Source of the DNA: Streptomyces poonensis
GTDB taxonomy: Bacteria; Actinomycetota; Actinomycetes; Streptomycetales; Streptomycetaceae
Direction of reading: 5' to 3'
DNA: 64,000 nucleotides
Assembly (NCBI RefSeq): GCF_014650915.1
Contig: NZ_BMVW01000001.1
Coordinates: forward strand, 1,475,241-1,539,240
A program made the translations under genes and the position numbers. Shown here one piece after another: positions 1 to 7,519 of this stretch (the first letter of the stretch is position 1; the number at the start of each line of letters is the position of its first letter). The notes under the pieces were generated by a model that was not told the DNA's origin, made no database searches, and worked only from the letters and a program-made list of their open reading frames with translations.

Positions 1-83
1 AGATCGCCGTAGTGGGCGGCGACGCCTTCGTCCACGCCCTCGGCGGGGACGGCGCCGGGCAGGGACAGCAGAGGGCTCTTCAT
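1..83 (-). CDS. YgfZ/GcvT-like folate-binding protein, N-terminal fragment
   Basis: Only the first 27 codons lie inside the window. The ATG sits at 83-81 and the reading runs off the left edge, beginning MKSPLLSLPGAVPAEGVDEG. That start resembles the folate-binding YgfZ proteins that sit beside nur in Streptomyces, which act in iron-sulfur cluster maintenance. Identification rests on this short stretch and on position, so it is tentative. It is transcribed in the same direction as nur, with 10 bases between nur's stop and this start, so the two may be cotranscribed. Confidence 0.6.
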   Translation of the reverse strand, partial: MKSPLLSLPGAVPAEGVDEGVAAHYGD

Positions 84-93
84 GGGGCCAAGC

Positions 94-531
94 CTACGAC
101 TTGGTAGTTGAAGCCTTGAGCGAGCAACTCTCGCATCGGCCGAAGATCGCGAAGTGCTTCATGTCCGTGTCGAAGCCGAAGGTCTCGCGGAGCTTGGCCG
201 TGAACTCGGCCGCCACCTCGACGTCCGCCTCGATCACGTTCGTGCAGTCGCGGCAGACGAGATGGAGATGCTGGTGCCGGGCGGCGAGATGGTAGGTGGG
301 CGCCCCGTGCCCGAGGTGGGCGTGCGAGACGAGCCCGAGTTCCTCCAGCAGTTCCAGCGTGCGGTACACGGTGGAAATGTTGACCCCCGACGCCGTCTTC
401 CTCACTTCGCCGAGGATGTCGTCGGGGGTCGCGTGCTCCAGGGTCTCCACGGCTTCGAGCACGAGTTGCCGCTGCGGGGTCAGCCGGTAGCCGCGCTGCC
501 GCAGATCACTCTTCCAGTCGGTGCTCACCAC
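94..531 (-). CDS. nur: Nickel-responsive Fur-family repressor Nur
   Basis: 145 residues with the Fur layout: an N-terminal winged helix (about 1-85) containing NISTVYRTLELLEELGLV, then a dimerisation and metal domain. The metal ligands known for Streptomyces Nur are all present: His70, His72 and His126 (nickel site) and His33, His86, His88 and His90 (second metal site). Two CxxC pairs (Cys93/Cys96 and Cys133/Cys136) can hold structural zinc. Nur represses nickel uptake and iron superoxide dismutase genes, and indirectly controls the nickel enzyme, when nickel is bound. The exact ligand match, rather than the Fur fold alone, is the reason for naming Nur over Fur or Zur. The gene stands alone with a YgfZ-like gene just downstream. 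Confidence 0.93.
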   Translation of the reverse strand: MVSTDWKSDLRQRGYRLTPQRQLVLEAVETLEHATPDDILGEVRKTASGVNISTVYRTLELLEELGLVSHAHLGHGAPTYHLAARHQHLHLVCRDCTNVIEADVEVAAEFTAKLRETFGFDTDMKHFAIFGRCESCSLKASTTKS

Positions 532-617
532 ACAGAAAGTCTAGGACCAGTTGCGTGGGGACCGGCAGAGGAAGTCGGCGGAAAGACCTTCGGGTCCGGC
601 TGCCGGGCCTGCTCGGC

Positions 618-1193
618 CTACTTGAAGAAGGCGATCCCGTCGTCCGGCATGTCGTCCGGCAGGGCCTTCGCCCAGCGCTCGACGTCCTCGGGCGTGACGA
701 CCTTCTTCAGGTGGGCCGACATGTAGGGGCGCAGCTCGACCTCGGGGGTCTGCTTCTCGCCGACCCACATGAGGTCGCTCTTCACATACCCGTAGAGGCG
801 CTTGCCGCCGCTGTACGGGCCCGAGGCGGCCGTCCGGGCCACCGCGTCCGTGACCAGGTCGATCTGCGGCTTCTTGTCGGCCATCTCGCCGTACCAGACC
901 TCGACGACGCCGTCGTCGCGGACCATCGTGACCTCGACCTTGCGGTCGGCGTCGATGCGCCAGAAACCGGACTCGGACTCCAGCGGACGGACCTTGTTGC
1001 CGTCGTTGTCCAGCACCCAGGTGTGGGAGTGGTACTCCAGGAAGTCCCGGCCGTCGTGGGTGAAGCTGACCTCCTGGCCGAAGTTGCACTTCTCGGCGCC
1101 GGGGAAGTCGTGCACGCCCGCGCCGGCCCAGTTCCCGAGCAGGAAGGCGAGCGGAACCAGGTCCTTGTGCAGGTCGGACGGGATCTCGATCAT
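618..1193 (-). CDS. FABP/nitrobindin-like beta-barrel protein
   Basis: 191 residues. Near the N-terminus is GNWAGAG (about residues 20-26), the GxWxGxG-type motif of the DUF1794/THAP4-type beta-barrel family related to fatty-acid-binding proteins and nitrobindins. Family members bind heme and can isomerise peroxynitrite; whether this copy keeps a heme ligand cannot be decided by eye. The rest is alternating beta-strand-like sequence with no signal peptide or membrane segment, so it should be cytoplasmic. The ATG at 1193 starts the family motif at the usual distance. It lies downstream of the small membrane peptide gene in the same orientation. Confidence 0.8.
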   Translation of the reverse strand: MIEIPSDLHKDLVPLAFLLGNWAGAGVHDFPGAEKCNFGQEVSFTHDGRDFLEYHSHTWVLDNDGNKVRPLESESGFWRIDADRKVEVTMVRDDGVVEVWYGEMADKKPQIDLVTDAVARTAASGPYSGGKRLYGYVKSDLMWVGEKQTPEVELRPYMSAHLKKVVTPEDVERWAKALPDDMPDDGIAFFK

Positions 1194-1230
1194 GAGCGGC
1201 TCAGCAGTCTCGTACGGTGTCGGGCGGGGG

Positions 1231-1329
1231 TCAGCGCTGGCCCTGGTACAGCTTCTTCACGGCCAGCCCGGTGAAGGCGAGAACGCCGACGCAGACCAGG
1301 ACCAGCAGGGCTGAGAAGAAGATCTCCAC
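1231..1329 (-). CDS. 32-residue single-pass membrane peptide
   Basis: A GTG start at 1329 is preceded by GAGGAG at a good distance, and the ORF ends in TGA at 1233-1231. The product is a hydrophobic helix (residues 3-23, FFSALLVLVCVGVLAFTGLA) followed by a basic tail KKLYQGQR, which predicts an N-out, C-in single-pass peptide. It is too short for ordinary gene calling. It lies 37 bases upstream of the nitrobindin-like gene, so the two may share a transcript. Function unknown; the clear ribosome binding site and clean topology are the support. Confidence 0.6.
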   Translation of the reverse strand: MEIFFSALLVLVCVGVLAFTGLAVKKLYQGQR

Positions 1330-1372
1330 GGGGTGCTCCTCGGTTGAGCGGGGTGTAGCTGTACGTGTACAA

Positions 1373-1407
1373 GGCCGGGCCCCAGCTTACGCGGCAGGGG
1401 CCCGGCT
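1373..1407 (-). terminator. Intrinsic terminator after the three-paralog operon
   Basis: The arms GCCGGGCCCC (1374-1383) and GGGGCCCGGC (1397-1406) are perfect complements with a 13-base loop, flanked by AA and TTT. The hairpin follows the stop of the 1426-2355 gene on the minus strand and separates that operon from the small peptide gene. Confidence 0.75.
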
Positions 1408-1425
1408 TTCCTCGTGAGGTGGGAC

Positions 1426-2355
1426 TCAGCCCAGCAGCTGGCTCTGGAGCACCACCGTCTGCTGGAACGGGACGGCCTTCGCGTCCCCCTTCCGGGACTG
1501 GACGACGACCGCGATCGTGTCGCCGGCCGACAGATACGCCTGCCGGACGTGCTCACCGCCGTACGGCTTCGCCTCGTCGTACGCGGTCCGGGTCACGTCC
1601 TGGACCACGGCGTCGGGGGAGAATCCCTCGTCGAGCACCACCTCGGGGGCACCGCGCAGCCCGTGGTCGGGTGCTCTGGGGCCGGTGAGCCCGTCGAACA
1701 CCACGTCGGCCACCGCGCCCGTCCCGAACTGCAGCAGGTAGATCCGCGTGCGGGTGCCGTCCTGCGTGGTCCAGCCGCGGGCGGCGATGTGCCGCAGGGC
1801 GTGATCGGTGAGCAGCTGCCCGATCTCCTCGCGGTCCTCCTTCTCCGCGTACTCCGCCAGGAGCTCCTTCGTCGCCAGCCAGCCGTCCGTACCGCGCAGC
1901 GCCTTGTCCTCCACGGCGCCCTCGGGTGCCGGCAGCACGAGTTCGCGCAGGTCGGCGTGGTGGGCGCCCGCCGCGTTGCCGTCGGCGAAGGGGGCGGGGC
2001 TACCGGCGGGCAGCGGGGGGAGGGTGATCTCCGGGTACGCCCAGCGGCCGTCCGGCTCGGTGGCGAGGCCCGGGACGTCGGTGCGTTCCCGGTCCGCGAT
2101 GCCGTACGCCGTCGCCGTACCGACCGCCGCGAAGACCAGGGCGGCGGCGGTCCAGCGGAGGACGGCGCGCAGGACGCGGCGGTCCTTCGCGGGGGGCGGG
2201 GCGGGGGCCGGAGCCGGGGACGGAGCCGGATCCGGTGTGCTCGGGTCGAGGAGTGCGGGCGCAGTCGGCGGCGCGGTCGGCGGCGTGGTCGGCGGCGCGG
2301 TCGGCGGCTCGGGCGGGGCCGTGGGCTGCCGGGGCCCGGTGTGCTGGTCGGTCAT
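1426..2355 (-). CDS. Membrane-anchored hypothetical protein, paralog 3 of 3
   Basis: 309 residues. The first 75 or so form a Pro/Thr/Ala-rich cytoplasmic arm with PPTAPPTTPPTAPPTAP repeats. One membrane helix follows (ALVFAAVGTATAYGIA), then an extracytoplasmic domain of about 210 residues. That domain shares DLRELVLP, DGWL, GW and a QF-type segment with the 3188-4009 product, and all three neighbours are built alike. The start overlaps the upstream gene's stop by ATGA (2352-2355), so translation is probably coupled. No known enzyme motif is visible. It is the last gene of a three-gene operon ending at the 1373-1407 terminator. Confidence 0.8.
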   Translation of the reverse strand: MTDQHTGPRQPTAPPEPPTAPPTTPPTAPPTAPALLDPSTPDPAPSPAPAPAPPPAKDRRVLRAVLRWTAAALVFAAVGTATAYGIADRERTDVPGLATEPDGRWAYPEITLPPLPAGSPAPFADGNAAGAHHADLRELVLPAPEGAVEDKALRGTDGWLATKELLAEYAEKEDREEIGQLLTDHALRHIAARGWTTQDGTRTRIYLLQFGTGAVADVVFDGLTGPRAPDHGLRGAPEVVLDEGFSPDAVVQDVTRTAYDEAKPYGGEHVRQAYLSAGDTIAVVVQSRKGDAKAVPFQQTVVLQSQLLG

Positions 2356-3191
2356 GCCGCCTCTCCCGTCTCGCCGATGCGGTCCAGCTGGGTGCGCAGG
2401 AGCGCGGCGACTTCCTCGGCGTCCAGCGGCTTCGCGCCGGCGGCGCTCACGGTGACCAGGACGTCTCCCCGGTAGGCCGAACAGAACACCGAGTCGAGCT
2501 CCGCCTCGGAGTCCTTGGGCGGCAGGAAGCAGCGGGCGTCCTCGTACTCCTTGACCTTCGGGCCCTCGCGGAGAACACCGAGGGCGTCGAAGAACTCGCT
2601 CTGGAAGGCCGCGATGTTCCGGGCGGCCGCCTTGTCCATCCGGGCCAGCACGACGCTCGCGGTGAAGACCTTCTCCGGGGCGGTGAAGTAGCCGTCCGCC
2701 GTGCTGAGGTAACTGCGCATCGCCATGCCCTCGACCCGCTGCCGGTCGATCTGCCGCTCCAGCAGCTTCCGCTGGGTACGGGGCAGATCCCGGAGGGACT
2801 CCTTGCGCAGGGCGGTGGCCTCGGCACCGCTGAGCTCGGTGTCCGAGCCGAACTCGCCGAGGTCCGGGCCGCGACGCCAGGTGTCACCGTCGTACGGCAC
2901 GAGGTCGCCGGCCAGCCCGCCGGTCTCGCCGCGGTGCGGGTCGTCCGCCTTCGTCGTCTTCGGGAACTCCCACCGGGGGGCGCCCGCGGACCGGTCGGCG
3001 TCCCGCACGGTGACGGCCGTGTAGCCGGTACCGGCGACGACGGCACCGGCCAGGAGCAGGGAACCGGCGATCACGGCGACACGGCGCCGGCGTGCGGCCT
3101 TCTCCGGGGCGGCCTGCGCCGGCGTCGGGGGCATCCCACCGAGCCCGGACCCGGGCGCGGGCGCAGGTACGGAGGTGTCGTTGTCGGTCAC
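2352..3191 (-). CDS. Membrane-anchored hypothetical protein, paralog 2 of 3
   Basis: 279 residues: a short proline-rich cytoplasmic arm, a basic RRRR stop, one membrane helix (VAVIAGSLLLAGAVVAGTGYTAV) and a large outer domain. Near the C-terminus is AYRGDVLVTVSAAGAKPLDA, matching AWRGDIAVHVWVSDTKPLSQ of the 3188-4009 product, which shows common descent. Two cysteines in the outer domain (CFLPP and FCSAYRG) could form a disulfide. It overlaps both neighbours by four bases. Function unknown. Confidence 0.8.
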   Translation of the reverse strand: MTDNDTSVPAPAPGSGLGGMPPTPAQAAPEKAARRRRVAVIAGSLLLAGAVVAGTGYTAVTVRDADRSAGAPRWEFPKTTKADDPHRGETGGLAGDLVPYDGDTWRRGPDLGEFGSDTELSGAEATALRKESLRDLPRTQRKLLERQIDRQRVEGMAMRSYLSTADGYFTAPEKVFTASVVLARMDKAAARNIAAFQSEFFDALGVLREGPKVKEYEDARCFLPPKDSEAELDSVFCSAYRGDVLVTVSAAGAKPLDAEEVAALLRTQLDRIGETGEAA

Positions 3192-4009
3192 AGCCGCTCC
3201 ATCTGCCGCTTGGCCAGGTCCATGATCGTCGACTGGGAGAGGGGCTTCGTGTCGGAGACCCAGACATGTACGGCGATGTCACCGCGCCAGGCGTGCGCCT
3301 CGGCGGAATAGACCGGCTTGTAGCCGGGCTCGGTCTCGGGCCGTGTGTGGACGTACGCCATGCCGTCGCCCGTGCCGGGTATGGGCCGGCTGTCGGTGCC
3401 GTCCTCCTCCTCGGCCCAGTAGCAGGCCGACTCGGCGACTTCCCGCGCGGCGAGGGACTCCTCCTGGTGGTACTGCGCCAAGCGGATCTCGACGGTGCGC
3501 TCGCCGACCGTCCAGCCGGTATCGGTCGCGCGGCGGAACTCGTCCTGGACGAGGTCGCCGAAGGCGCCCCGCGGCGAATCGTAGAAGTCCGCGTACTCGG
3601 CGAGGTCCAGCCACCCGTCATCGTCCGCCCACTCGGCCTCCCGCGCCCCGTGCGGCTTCTTCAGCAGCAGCTCGCGCAGGTCGCCGTCCGTCCTCACCCT
3701 GCGGTCCTGCGCGGCCGGCAACGACTCCGGCCCCTCGCCCCGGGCCTGCGTCAGCACCGGCTGCGAGAGCGGCGGCAGCTCGGTGGGCTCGCGGTCGGCC
3801 TGGATCAGGTACCCGGCACAGGTTCCGGCGAGTATCCCGAGCACAGCGGCACCGGTGACGATCAGGGCCGTACGGCCGCGCCGGCGCCGCGTGGGCCCGG
3901 CCGGCGGCACAGCCGGTCCAGGCGCTTCGGCCGCTTCCGGCACTTGCGAGACATCCAAGGCTTCCCCCACGGAACCAGAGGCACGGACTCCGTGTCCGCG
4001 CACGCGCAC
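3188..4009 (-). CDS. Membrane-anchored hypothetical protein, paralog 1 of 3
   Basis: 273 residues from the GTG at 4009; a GTG at 3970 would remove 13 residues and neither start has a clear ribosome binding site. A proline-rich arm leads to RRRRGRTALIVTGAAVLGIL, a membrane helix, and then an outer domain of about 200 residues with DLRELLLKKPHGA, DDGWL, and a C-terminal RGDIAVHVWVSDTKPL segment shared with the two downstream paralogs. It is first in the operon and diverges from the DsrE-like gene across 67 bases. Function unknown. Confidence 0.75.
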   Translation of the reverse strand: MRVRGHGVRASGSVGEALDVSQVPEAAEAPGPAVPPAGPTRRRRGRTALIVTGAAVLGILAGTCAGYLIQADREPTELPPLSQPVLTQARGEGPESLPAAQDRRVRTDGDLRELLLKKPHGAREAEWADDDGWLDLAEYADFYDSPRGAFGDLVQDEFRRATDTGWTVGERTVEIRLAQYHQEESLAAREVAESACYWAEEEDGTDSRPIPGTGDGMAYVHTRPETEPGYKPVYSAEAHAWRGDIAVHVWVSDTKPLSQSTIMDLAKRQMERL

Positions 4010-4076
4010 AGGAGACTCATGGCCTACACATGGAGTTGCCTTCGGAGTTGATCACGATTCGGACTACCATTCCGGC

Positions 4077-4439
4077 ATGGCGAAGAAGCTCGTGATCAAG
4101 GTGACGGCCGGGGCCGACGCTCCTGAGCGCTGCTCCCAGGCGTTCACCGTCGCGGCCGTGGCCGTGGCCAGCGGTGTGGACGTGTCGCTCTGGCTGACCG
4201 GCGAGTCATCCTGGTTCGCCCTTCCGGGCCGTGCCGCCGAGTTCGAACTGCCGCACGCGGCCCCGCTGCCCGATCTGCTCGACTCGATCATGTCCGCCGG
4301 CCGCATCACCCTGTGCACGCAGTGCGCGGCCCGCCGCGACATCACCGAGGAGGACGTCATCCAGGGCGTCCGCATCGCCGGCGCCCAGGTGTTCGTGCAG
4401 GAGGCCATGGCGGACGGGACGCAGGCGCTCGTGTACTGA
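4077..4439 (+). CDS. DsrE family protein
   Basis: 120 residues with the DsrE/DsrF-like Rossmann layout: KLVIKVTAGAD strand-loop, a hydrophobic AAVAVASGVDVSLWLTGE segment, then CTQCAARRDI and a C-terminal GAQVFVQEAMADGTQALVY. Proteins of this family carry or transfer sulfur, with a conserved cysteine; here the CxxC at about residues 81-84 is the candidate. The ATG at 4077 begins the first strand directly. The neighbourhood has DUF1416 and a thiosulfate sulfurtransferase 0.5-2 kb away, which suits a sulfur role, though they are on the other strand. Its stop codon lies inside a 17-bp tandem repeat. Confidence 0.8.
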   Translation: MAKKLVIKVTAGADAPERCSQAFTVAAVAVASGVDVSLWLTGESSWFALPGRAAEFELPHAAPLPDLLDSIMSAGRITLCTQCAARRDITEEDVIQGVRIAGAQVFVQEAMADGTQALVY

Positions 4440-4476
4440 GGGACCTCGCGTACTGAGGGACCTCGCGTACTGAGGA
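4434..4476. repeat. 17-bp tandem repeat over the DsrE stop codon
   Basis: The unit TACTGAGGGACCTCGCG occurs perfectly at 4434-4450 and 4451-4467, and its first 9 bases recur with one change at 4468-4476. The first copy supplies the final Tyr codon and TGA stop of the DsrE-like gene. Confidence 0.9.
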
Positions 4477-4480
4477 ACAG

Positions 4481-4780
4481 CTAGCGAGGACGCTTCTTGC
4501 CGTCCAGTTCGTCCCACCACTCGTCGGACTTCGGGTCGCCATGGGGGTCCCCCCTGCTCGAGCGAAGCCGAGAGCTTGGGGGAGGGTCGTCCCACCAGCG
4601 GTCGTCGGGGCCGCGGGCGTTGGCGACGATGGCGGCCAGCGGCGGGATGACCATGGCCACGACACACATGCCCACGGCCACGGGGACCGACCACAGCCGC
4701 ACGACGCTCCAGGCCAGGACGAAGAGCACCACGCAGGTGCCCATCATGGCGAAGTACACGCGACGCCGGCGGGCGAGCAT
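4481..4780 (-). CDS. DUF3099 family membrane protein with in-frame repeat insertion
   Basis: 99 residues. Two membrane helices (about 11-30 and 33-51) separated by a tight turn, preceded by LARRRRVYF, match the DUF3099 family of small actinobacterial membrane proteins. The cytoplasmic tail contains WWDD and WWDELDG. Between them lies an odd segment, PPPSSRLRSSRGDPHG, that is encoded by a dispersed Streptomyces repeat (4541-4586). The insertion keeps the frame, so the gene should still be functional. Function unknown; it converges with the DsrE-like gene. Confidence 0.8.
   Translation of the reverse strand: MLARRRRVYFAMMGTCVVLFVLAWSVVRLWSVPVAVGMCVVAMVIPPLAAIVANARGPDDRWWDDPPPSSRLRSSRGDPHGDPKSDEWWDELDGKKRPR
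4541..4586. repeat. Dispersed palindromic repeat inside DUF3099 gene
   Basis: The sequence contains GGGGGTCCCCCC, CTGCTCGAGCGAAGCCGAG and AGCTTGGGGGAGGG in that order, with inverted-repeat halves (CCCCC and GGGGG, CTCGAGC and GCTTCGCTCGAG-like). I recognise this arrangement as a small repeat found many times in Streptomyces genomes, usually between genes. Here it sits within a reading frame. Confidence 0.7.
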
Positions 4781-4869
4781 GGCTCCAGCGTAGGCCCGGC
4801 GGCGGGCGCTGTCAGGGTGCGAGGGACCGGTGTGCGCGGGACCGAGCGCACGGGGCCGCGCGCACGCCG

Positions 4870-4913
4870 AAGGGCCGCACCACCCCGGGTTGTCCCCGTG
4901 GGGTGCGGCCCTT
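4870..4913 (-). terminator. Terminator downstream of DUF1416 gene
   Basis: AAGGGCCGCACC (4870-4881) pairs perfectly with GGTGCGGCCCTT (4902-4913) across a 20-base loop that can itself pair through CCCCGG-like bases. It lies 27 bases past the DUF1416 stop on the minus strand. Confidence 0.75.
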
Positions 4914-4939
4914 GAGCCGTCAGGTGCCGTCGCGTGCCG

Positions 4940-5227
4940 TCAGACGGCGATCGCGACCTCGGCCAGGCCGCCCTGCTGGGCGACGACGGTACGGTCCGCG
5001 GTGGCGCCGGGCACGAGGGCGCGCACGGTCCAGGTGCCCTCGGCCGCGTAGAAGCGGAACTGTCCCGTCGCCGAGGTGGGGACCTCGGCGGTGAACTCGC
5101 CGGTCGAGTCCAGCAGCCGGACGTAGCCGGTCACCGGCTCGCCGTCGCGGGTCACCTGACCCTGGATGGTGGTCTCACCGGGCTTGATCGTCGAGGCGTC
5201 CGGGCCGCCGGCCTTCGCTCCACACAT
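4940..5227 (-). CDS. DUF1416 domain protein
   Basis: 95 residues beginning MCGAKAGGPDASTIKPGETT, the standard start of DUF1416, then a single beta-sandwich domain like a carboxypeptidase regulatory or transthyretin fold (VTRDGEPVTGYVRLLDSTGEFTAEV). In actinobacteria it is nearly always directly downstream of the thiosulfate sulfurtransferase gene, as here with a 47-base gap, so the two should be cotranscribed. Cys2 near the N-terminus is conserved in the family as I know it. The biochemical role is not established. Confidence 0.9.
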   Translation of the reverse strand: MCGAKAGGPDASTIKPGETTIQGQVTRDGEPVTGYVRLLDSTGEFTAEVPTSATGQFRFYAAEGTWTVRALVPGATADRTVVAQQGGLAEVAIAV

Positions 5228-5274
5228 GTGCTTCTCCAGAGGTTCCGAGCGTTCCGAGCAGGGGGGATGGTTGC

Positions 5275-6114
5275 TTACTTGGCGGGGCCGAGCTCGATCG
5301 GCACGCCGACGAGGGAGCCGTACTCGGTCCAGGAGCCGTCGTAGTTCTTGACGTTCTCCACGCCGAGCAGCTCGTGCAGCACGAACCAGGTCAGCGCGGA
5401 GCGCTCACCGATGCGGCAGTAGGCGATGGTGTCCTTGGACAGGTCGACCTGCTCGTCCTCGTAGAGGGCCTTGAGCTCCTCGTCGGACTTGAAGGTGCCG
5501 TCGTCGTTGGCGTTCTTCGACCACGGGATGTTGCGGGCGGACGGCACGTGGCCGGCGCGCTGCGACTGCTCCTGCGGCAGGTGGGCCGGGGCGAGCAGCT
5601 TGCCCGAGAACTCGTCGGGGGAGCGGACGTCGACCAGGTTCTGGGCGCCGATGGCCGCCACGACGTCGTCGCGGAAGGCACGGATCGAGGTGTTCTGCGC
5701 CTTGGCCTTGTACTCGGTGGCGGCGCGCTCGGGCACCTCCTCGACCAGCTCGCGGGCGTCCAGCTCCCACTTCTTGCGGCCGCCGTCGAGGAGCTTGACG
5801 CTCTCGTGGCCGTAGAGCTTGAAGTACCAGTACGCGTAGGAGGCGAACCAGTTGTTGTTGCCGCCGTAGAGGATCACCAGGCTGTCGTTGGCGATGCCCT
5901 TGGCCGACAGGAGCTTCTCGAAGCCCTCCTGGTCGACGAAGTCGCGGCGGACCGGGTCCTGGAGGTCCTTCGTCCAGTCGAGCTTGATCGCGTTCTTGAT
6001 GTGGTTCTTGTCGTACGCGGTGGTGTCCTCGTCCACCTCGACGACGACGACGTTCTCGTCGTCCAGGTGGTCCTGCAGCCAATCGGCGTCGACCAGGACG
6101 TCGCTGCGGCTCAT
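5275..6114 (-). CDS. Thiosulfate sulfurtransferase (rhodanese)
   Basis: 279 residues with two rhodanese domains: an inactive N-terminal one (about 1-135) and a catalytic C-terminal one with the persulfide-forming cysteine in the loop YCRIGERS (Cys at about 233). The loop CRIGER is typical of the actinobacterial CysA2/SseA-type enzymes, which move sulfur from thiosulfate or mercaptopyruvate to thiol acceptors. It begins MSRSDVLVDADWL after a good GAGGAGAA ribosome binding site. DUF1416 follows in the same operon and a cysteine-containing leader peptide lies about 150 bases upstream, which suggests cysteine-dependent regulation. Confidence 0.92.
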   Translation of the reverse strand: MSRSDVLVDADWLQDHLDDENVVVVEVDEDTTAYDKNHIKNAIKLDWTKDLQDPVRRDFVDQEGFEKLLSAKGIANDSLVILYGGNNNWFASYAYWYFKLYGHESVKLLDGGRKKWELDARELVEEVPERAATEYKAKAQNTSIRAFRDDVVAAIGAQNLVDVRSPDEFSGKLLAPAHLPQEQSQRAGHVPSARNIPWSKNANDDGTFKSDEELKALYEDEQVDLSKDTIAYCRIGERSALTWFVLHELLGVENVKNYDGSWTEYGSLVGVPIELGPAK

Positions 6115-6265
6115 GCTCTTCTCCTCCGGGGCAGTTGCGGCGGGGCTGTGCGTGACTAGAGAGGGGAGTGCGCGGTCGAACCTCGGCGGCTATGCGGCGC
6201 ACGGGCGGCCCTGAACTGGGATGACTCGGGTCCAGGGCCCGGGAATCGGGAGCCGGCGCTCCCGC

Positions 6266-6349
6266 TCAGACGGCGCGACAGAGCATGGCGGCGACGCGGC
6301 ACAGGTCTACTGCCCGCCGCTTCGTGAGATCCGCCTGTCGCTGCTTCAT
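6266..6349 (-). CDS. Putative leader peptide upstream of sulfurtransferase
   Basis: 27 codons from ATG at 6349 to TGA at 6268-6266. The product starts MKQRQADLTKRRAVDLC and ends CRVAAMLCRAV, with two cysteines seven residues apart. I recognise this pattern (KRRAVDLCRVAAxLCR) as a leader peptide that recurs before sulfur-assimilation genes in Streptomyces. It ends about 150 bases before the sulfurtransferase ATG. Stalling at the cysteine codons could adjust downstream expression to cysteine supply, as described for cysteine-rich upstream ORFs in mycobacteria; for this gene that is inference. No strong ribosome binding site is visible, so it may be leaderless. Confidence 0.65.
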   Translation of the reverse strand: MKQRQADLTKRRAVDLCRVAAMLCRAV

Positions 6350-6579
6350 GCGCTCGATCGTAAGGACGGACAGGCGGGCATGTCACCGACGTGTCGCATA
6401 CTGAGACAAGACCATCCGGCATGTGGAAAAGGCCGGGCACCCGAAAGGGACTCTCCCCGCATTCGGTCGCGGGCTCCGGTCGGCACATCTGCGGTACGGA
6501 CAGCCGCGTCTCGCCTGACGGACAGACGGACAGCCGGGCAGCCGGACGCCGGACAGTCGGCCCCGCCCGATGAGGCGTC

Positions 6580-7314
6580 CTACCCGGCGAGCTTGATGTC
6601 CGAACCCTTGACCGTGATCTTCACGCCGTCCGCGGCGCCCTCGACCTTGTCGAGCGCGATGCCACCGGGAAGCCGGTCGACGGCCTGCTGGAAGTCGGTG
6701 ATCGAGCGGATCGCGGTCTCGGTGAGGTTCACGCCCAGGTCGGGCAGGGAGTCGGCACGCAGCCGGACGGTGTCGCCCTCGACGGCGACCGAGCTGAGCA
6801 CGGAGACCGGGCGGGGCAGGTCGACCCCGAGGACGGTGGCGTCGATCTCGATCTTGATCTTGCCGTTGCCGCCGTCGGAGAGACCGGCCACGCGGGCCGT
6901 CACCCCGGAGGCGATCTGGGTGGGCTCCGACTTGGCGGCCTTGAGCAGCTCGTCGTACGGGATGGTGGCGGTGCCGGTCGCGGAGCGCGCGGTGGCCGAG
7001 CTGAAGTCCCCGGAGAACTCGACGCCGCGCATGTCGGCCTTCAGACCGGTGATGCGGATGGTGGAGTCGCCGGAACCGGTGGACGCCTCGTAGTCCGGGA
7101 TGCCGACCTCGACGTCGTCCAGCTCACCGCTCGCGACCTGGGTCAGGAAGGGGAAGCCCTTGATGGACACGTCCGGCGCCTCGGCCAGGCCCTCGGTCGT
7201 CCGCAGCCGGTCGGCGGCCTGGTCCTCCGCGAAGCCGACCGCGACCCGGTCGGCTACCACGAAGAGACCGCCGAGGATGACGGCGACGACGATCAGTATT
7301 CGCAGTGCGCGCAT
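6580..7314 (-). CDS. DUF2993 (LmeA-like) lipid-binding protein
   Basis: 244 residues from ATG 7314; a start 31 codons upstream is possible but would put charged residues before the export signal. MRALRILIVVAVILGGLFVVADRV is a signal anchor, followed by an outer domain with VSIKGFPFLTQVASGELDDVEV, the hallmark of DUF2993. Relatives such as mycobacterial LmeA bind phospholipids in the cell envelope. About eight amphipathic beta-strands fit that BPI-like fold. It is a single gene, with no partner in the same operon. Confidence 0.85.
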   Translation of the reverse strand: MRALRILIVVAVILGGLFVVADRVAVGFAEDQAADRLRTTEGLAEAPDVSIKGFPFLTQVASGELDDVEVGIPDYEASTGSGDSTIRITGLKADMRGVEFSGDFSSATARSATGTATIPYDELLKAAKSEPTQIASGVTARVAGLSDGGNGKIKIEIDATVLGVDLPRPVSVLSSVAVEGDTVRLRADSLPDLGVNLTETAIRSITDFQQAVDRLPGGIALDKVEGAADGVKITVKGSDIKLAG

Positions 7315-7519
7315 GTCCGCTTGTCCTTGCTTCCGCCCGAATCCCCGCCCGCCGGTCGTCGGCGACCCGAGTGAACGACCGGCGTGCGGCCTGAGTGGCC
7401 GCTGCACGCGACCCTAGTCCGGCGGGACGGGCGGCACGGCGCCTTCCGGGCAGTTGTCGATCAGCTGTGACGATCGAGCGCGACGGCCCGGAAAAGCCAC
7501 ACGGCCGAGGAAGGCGCGC

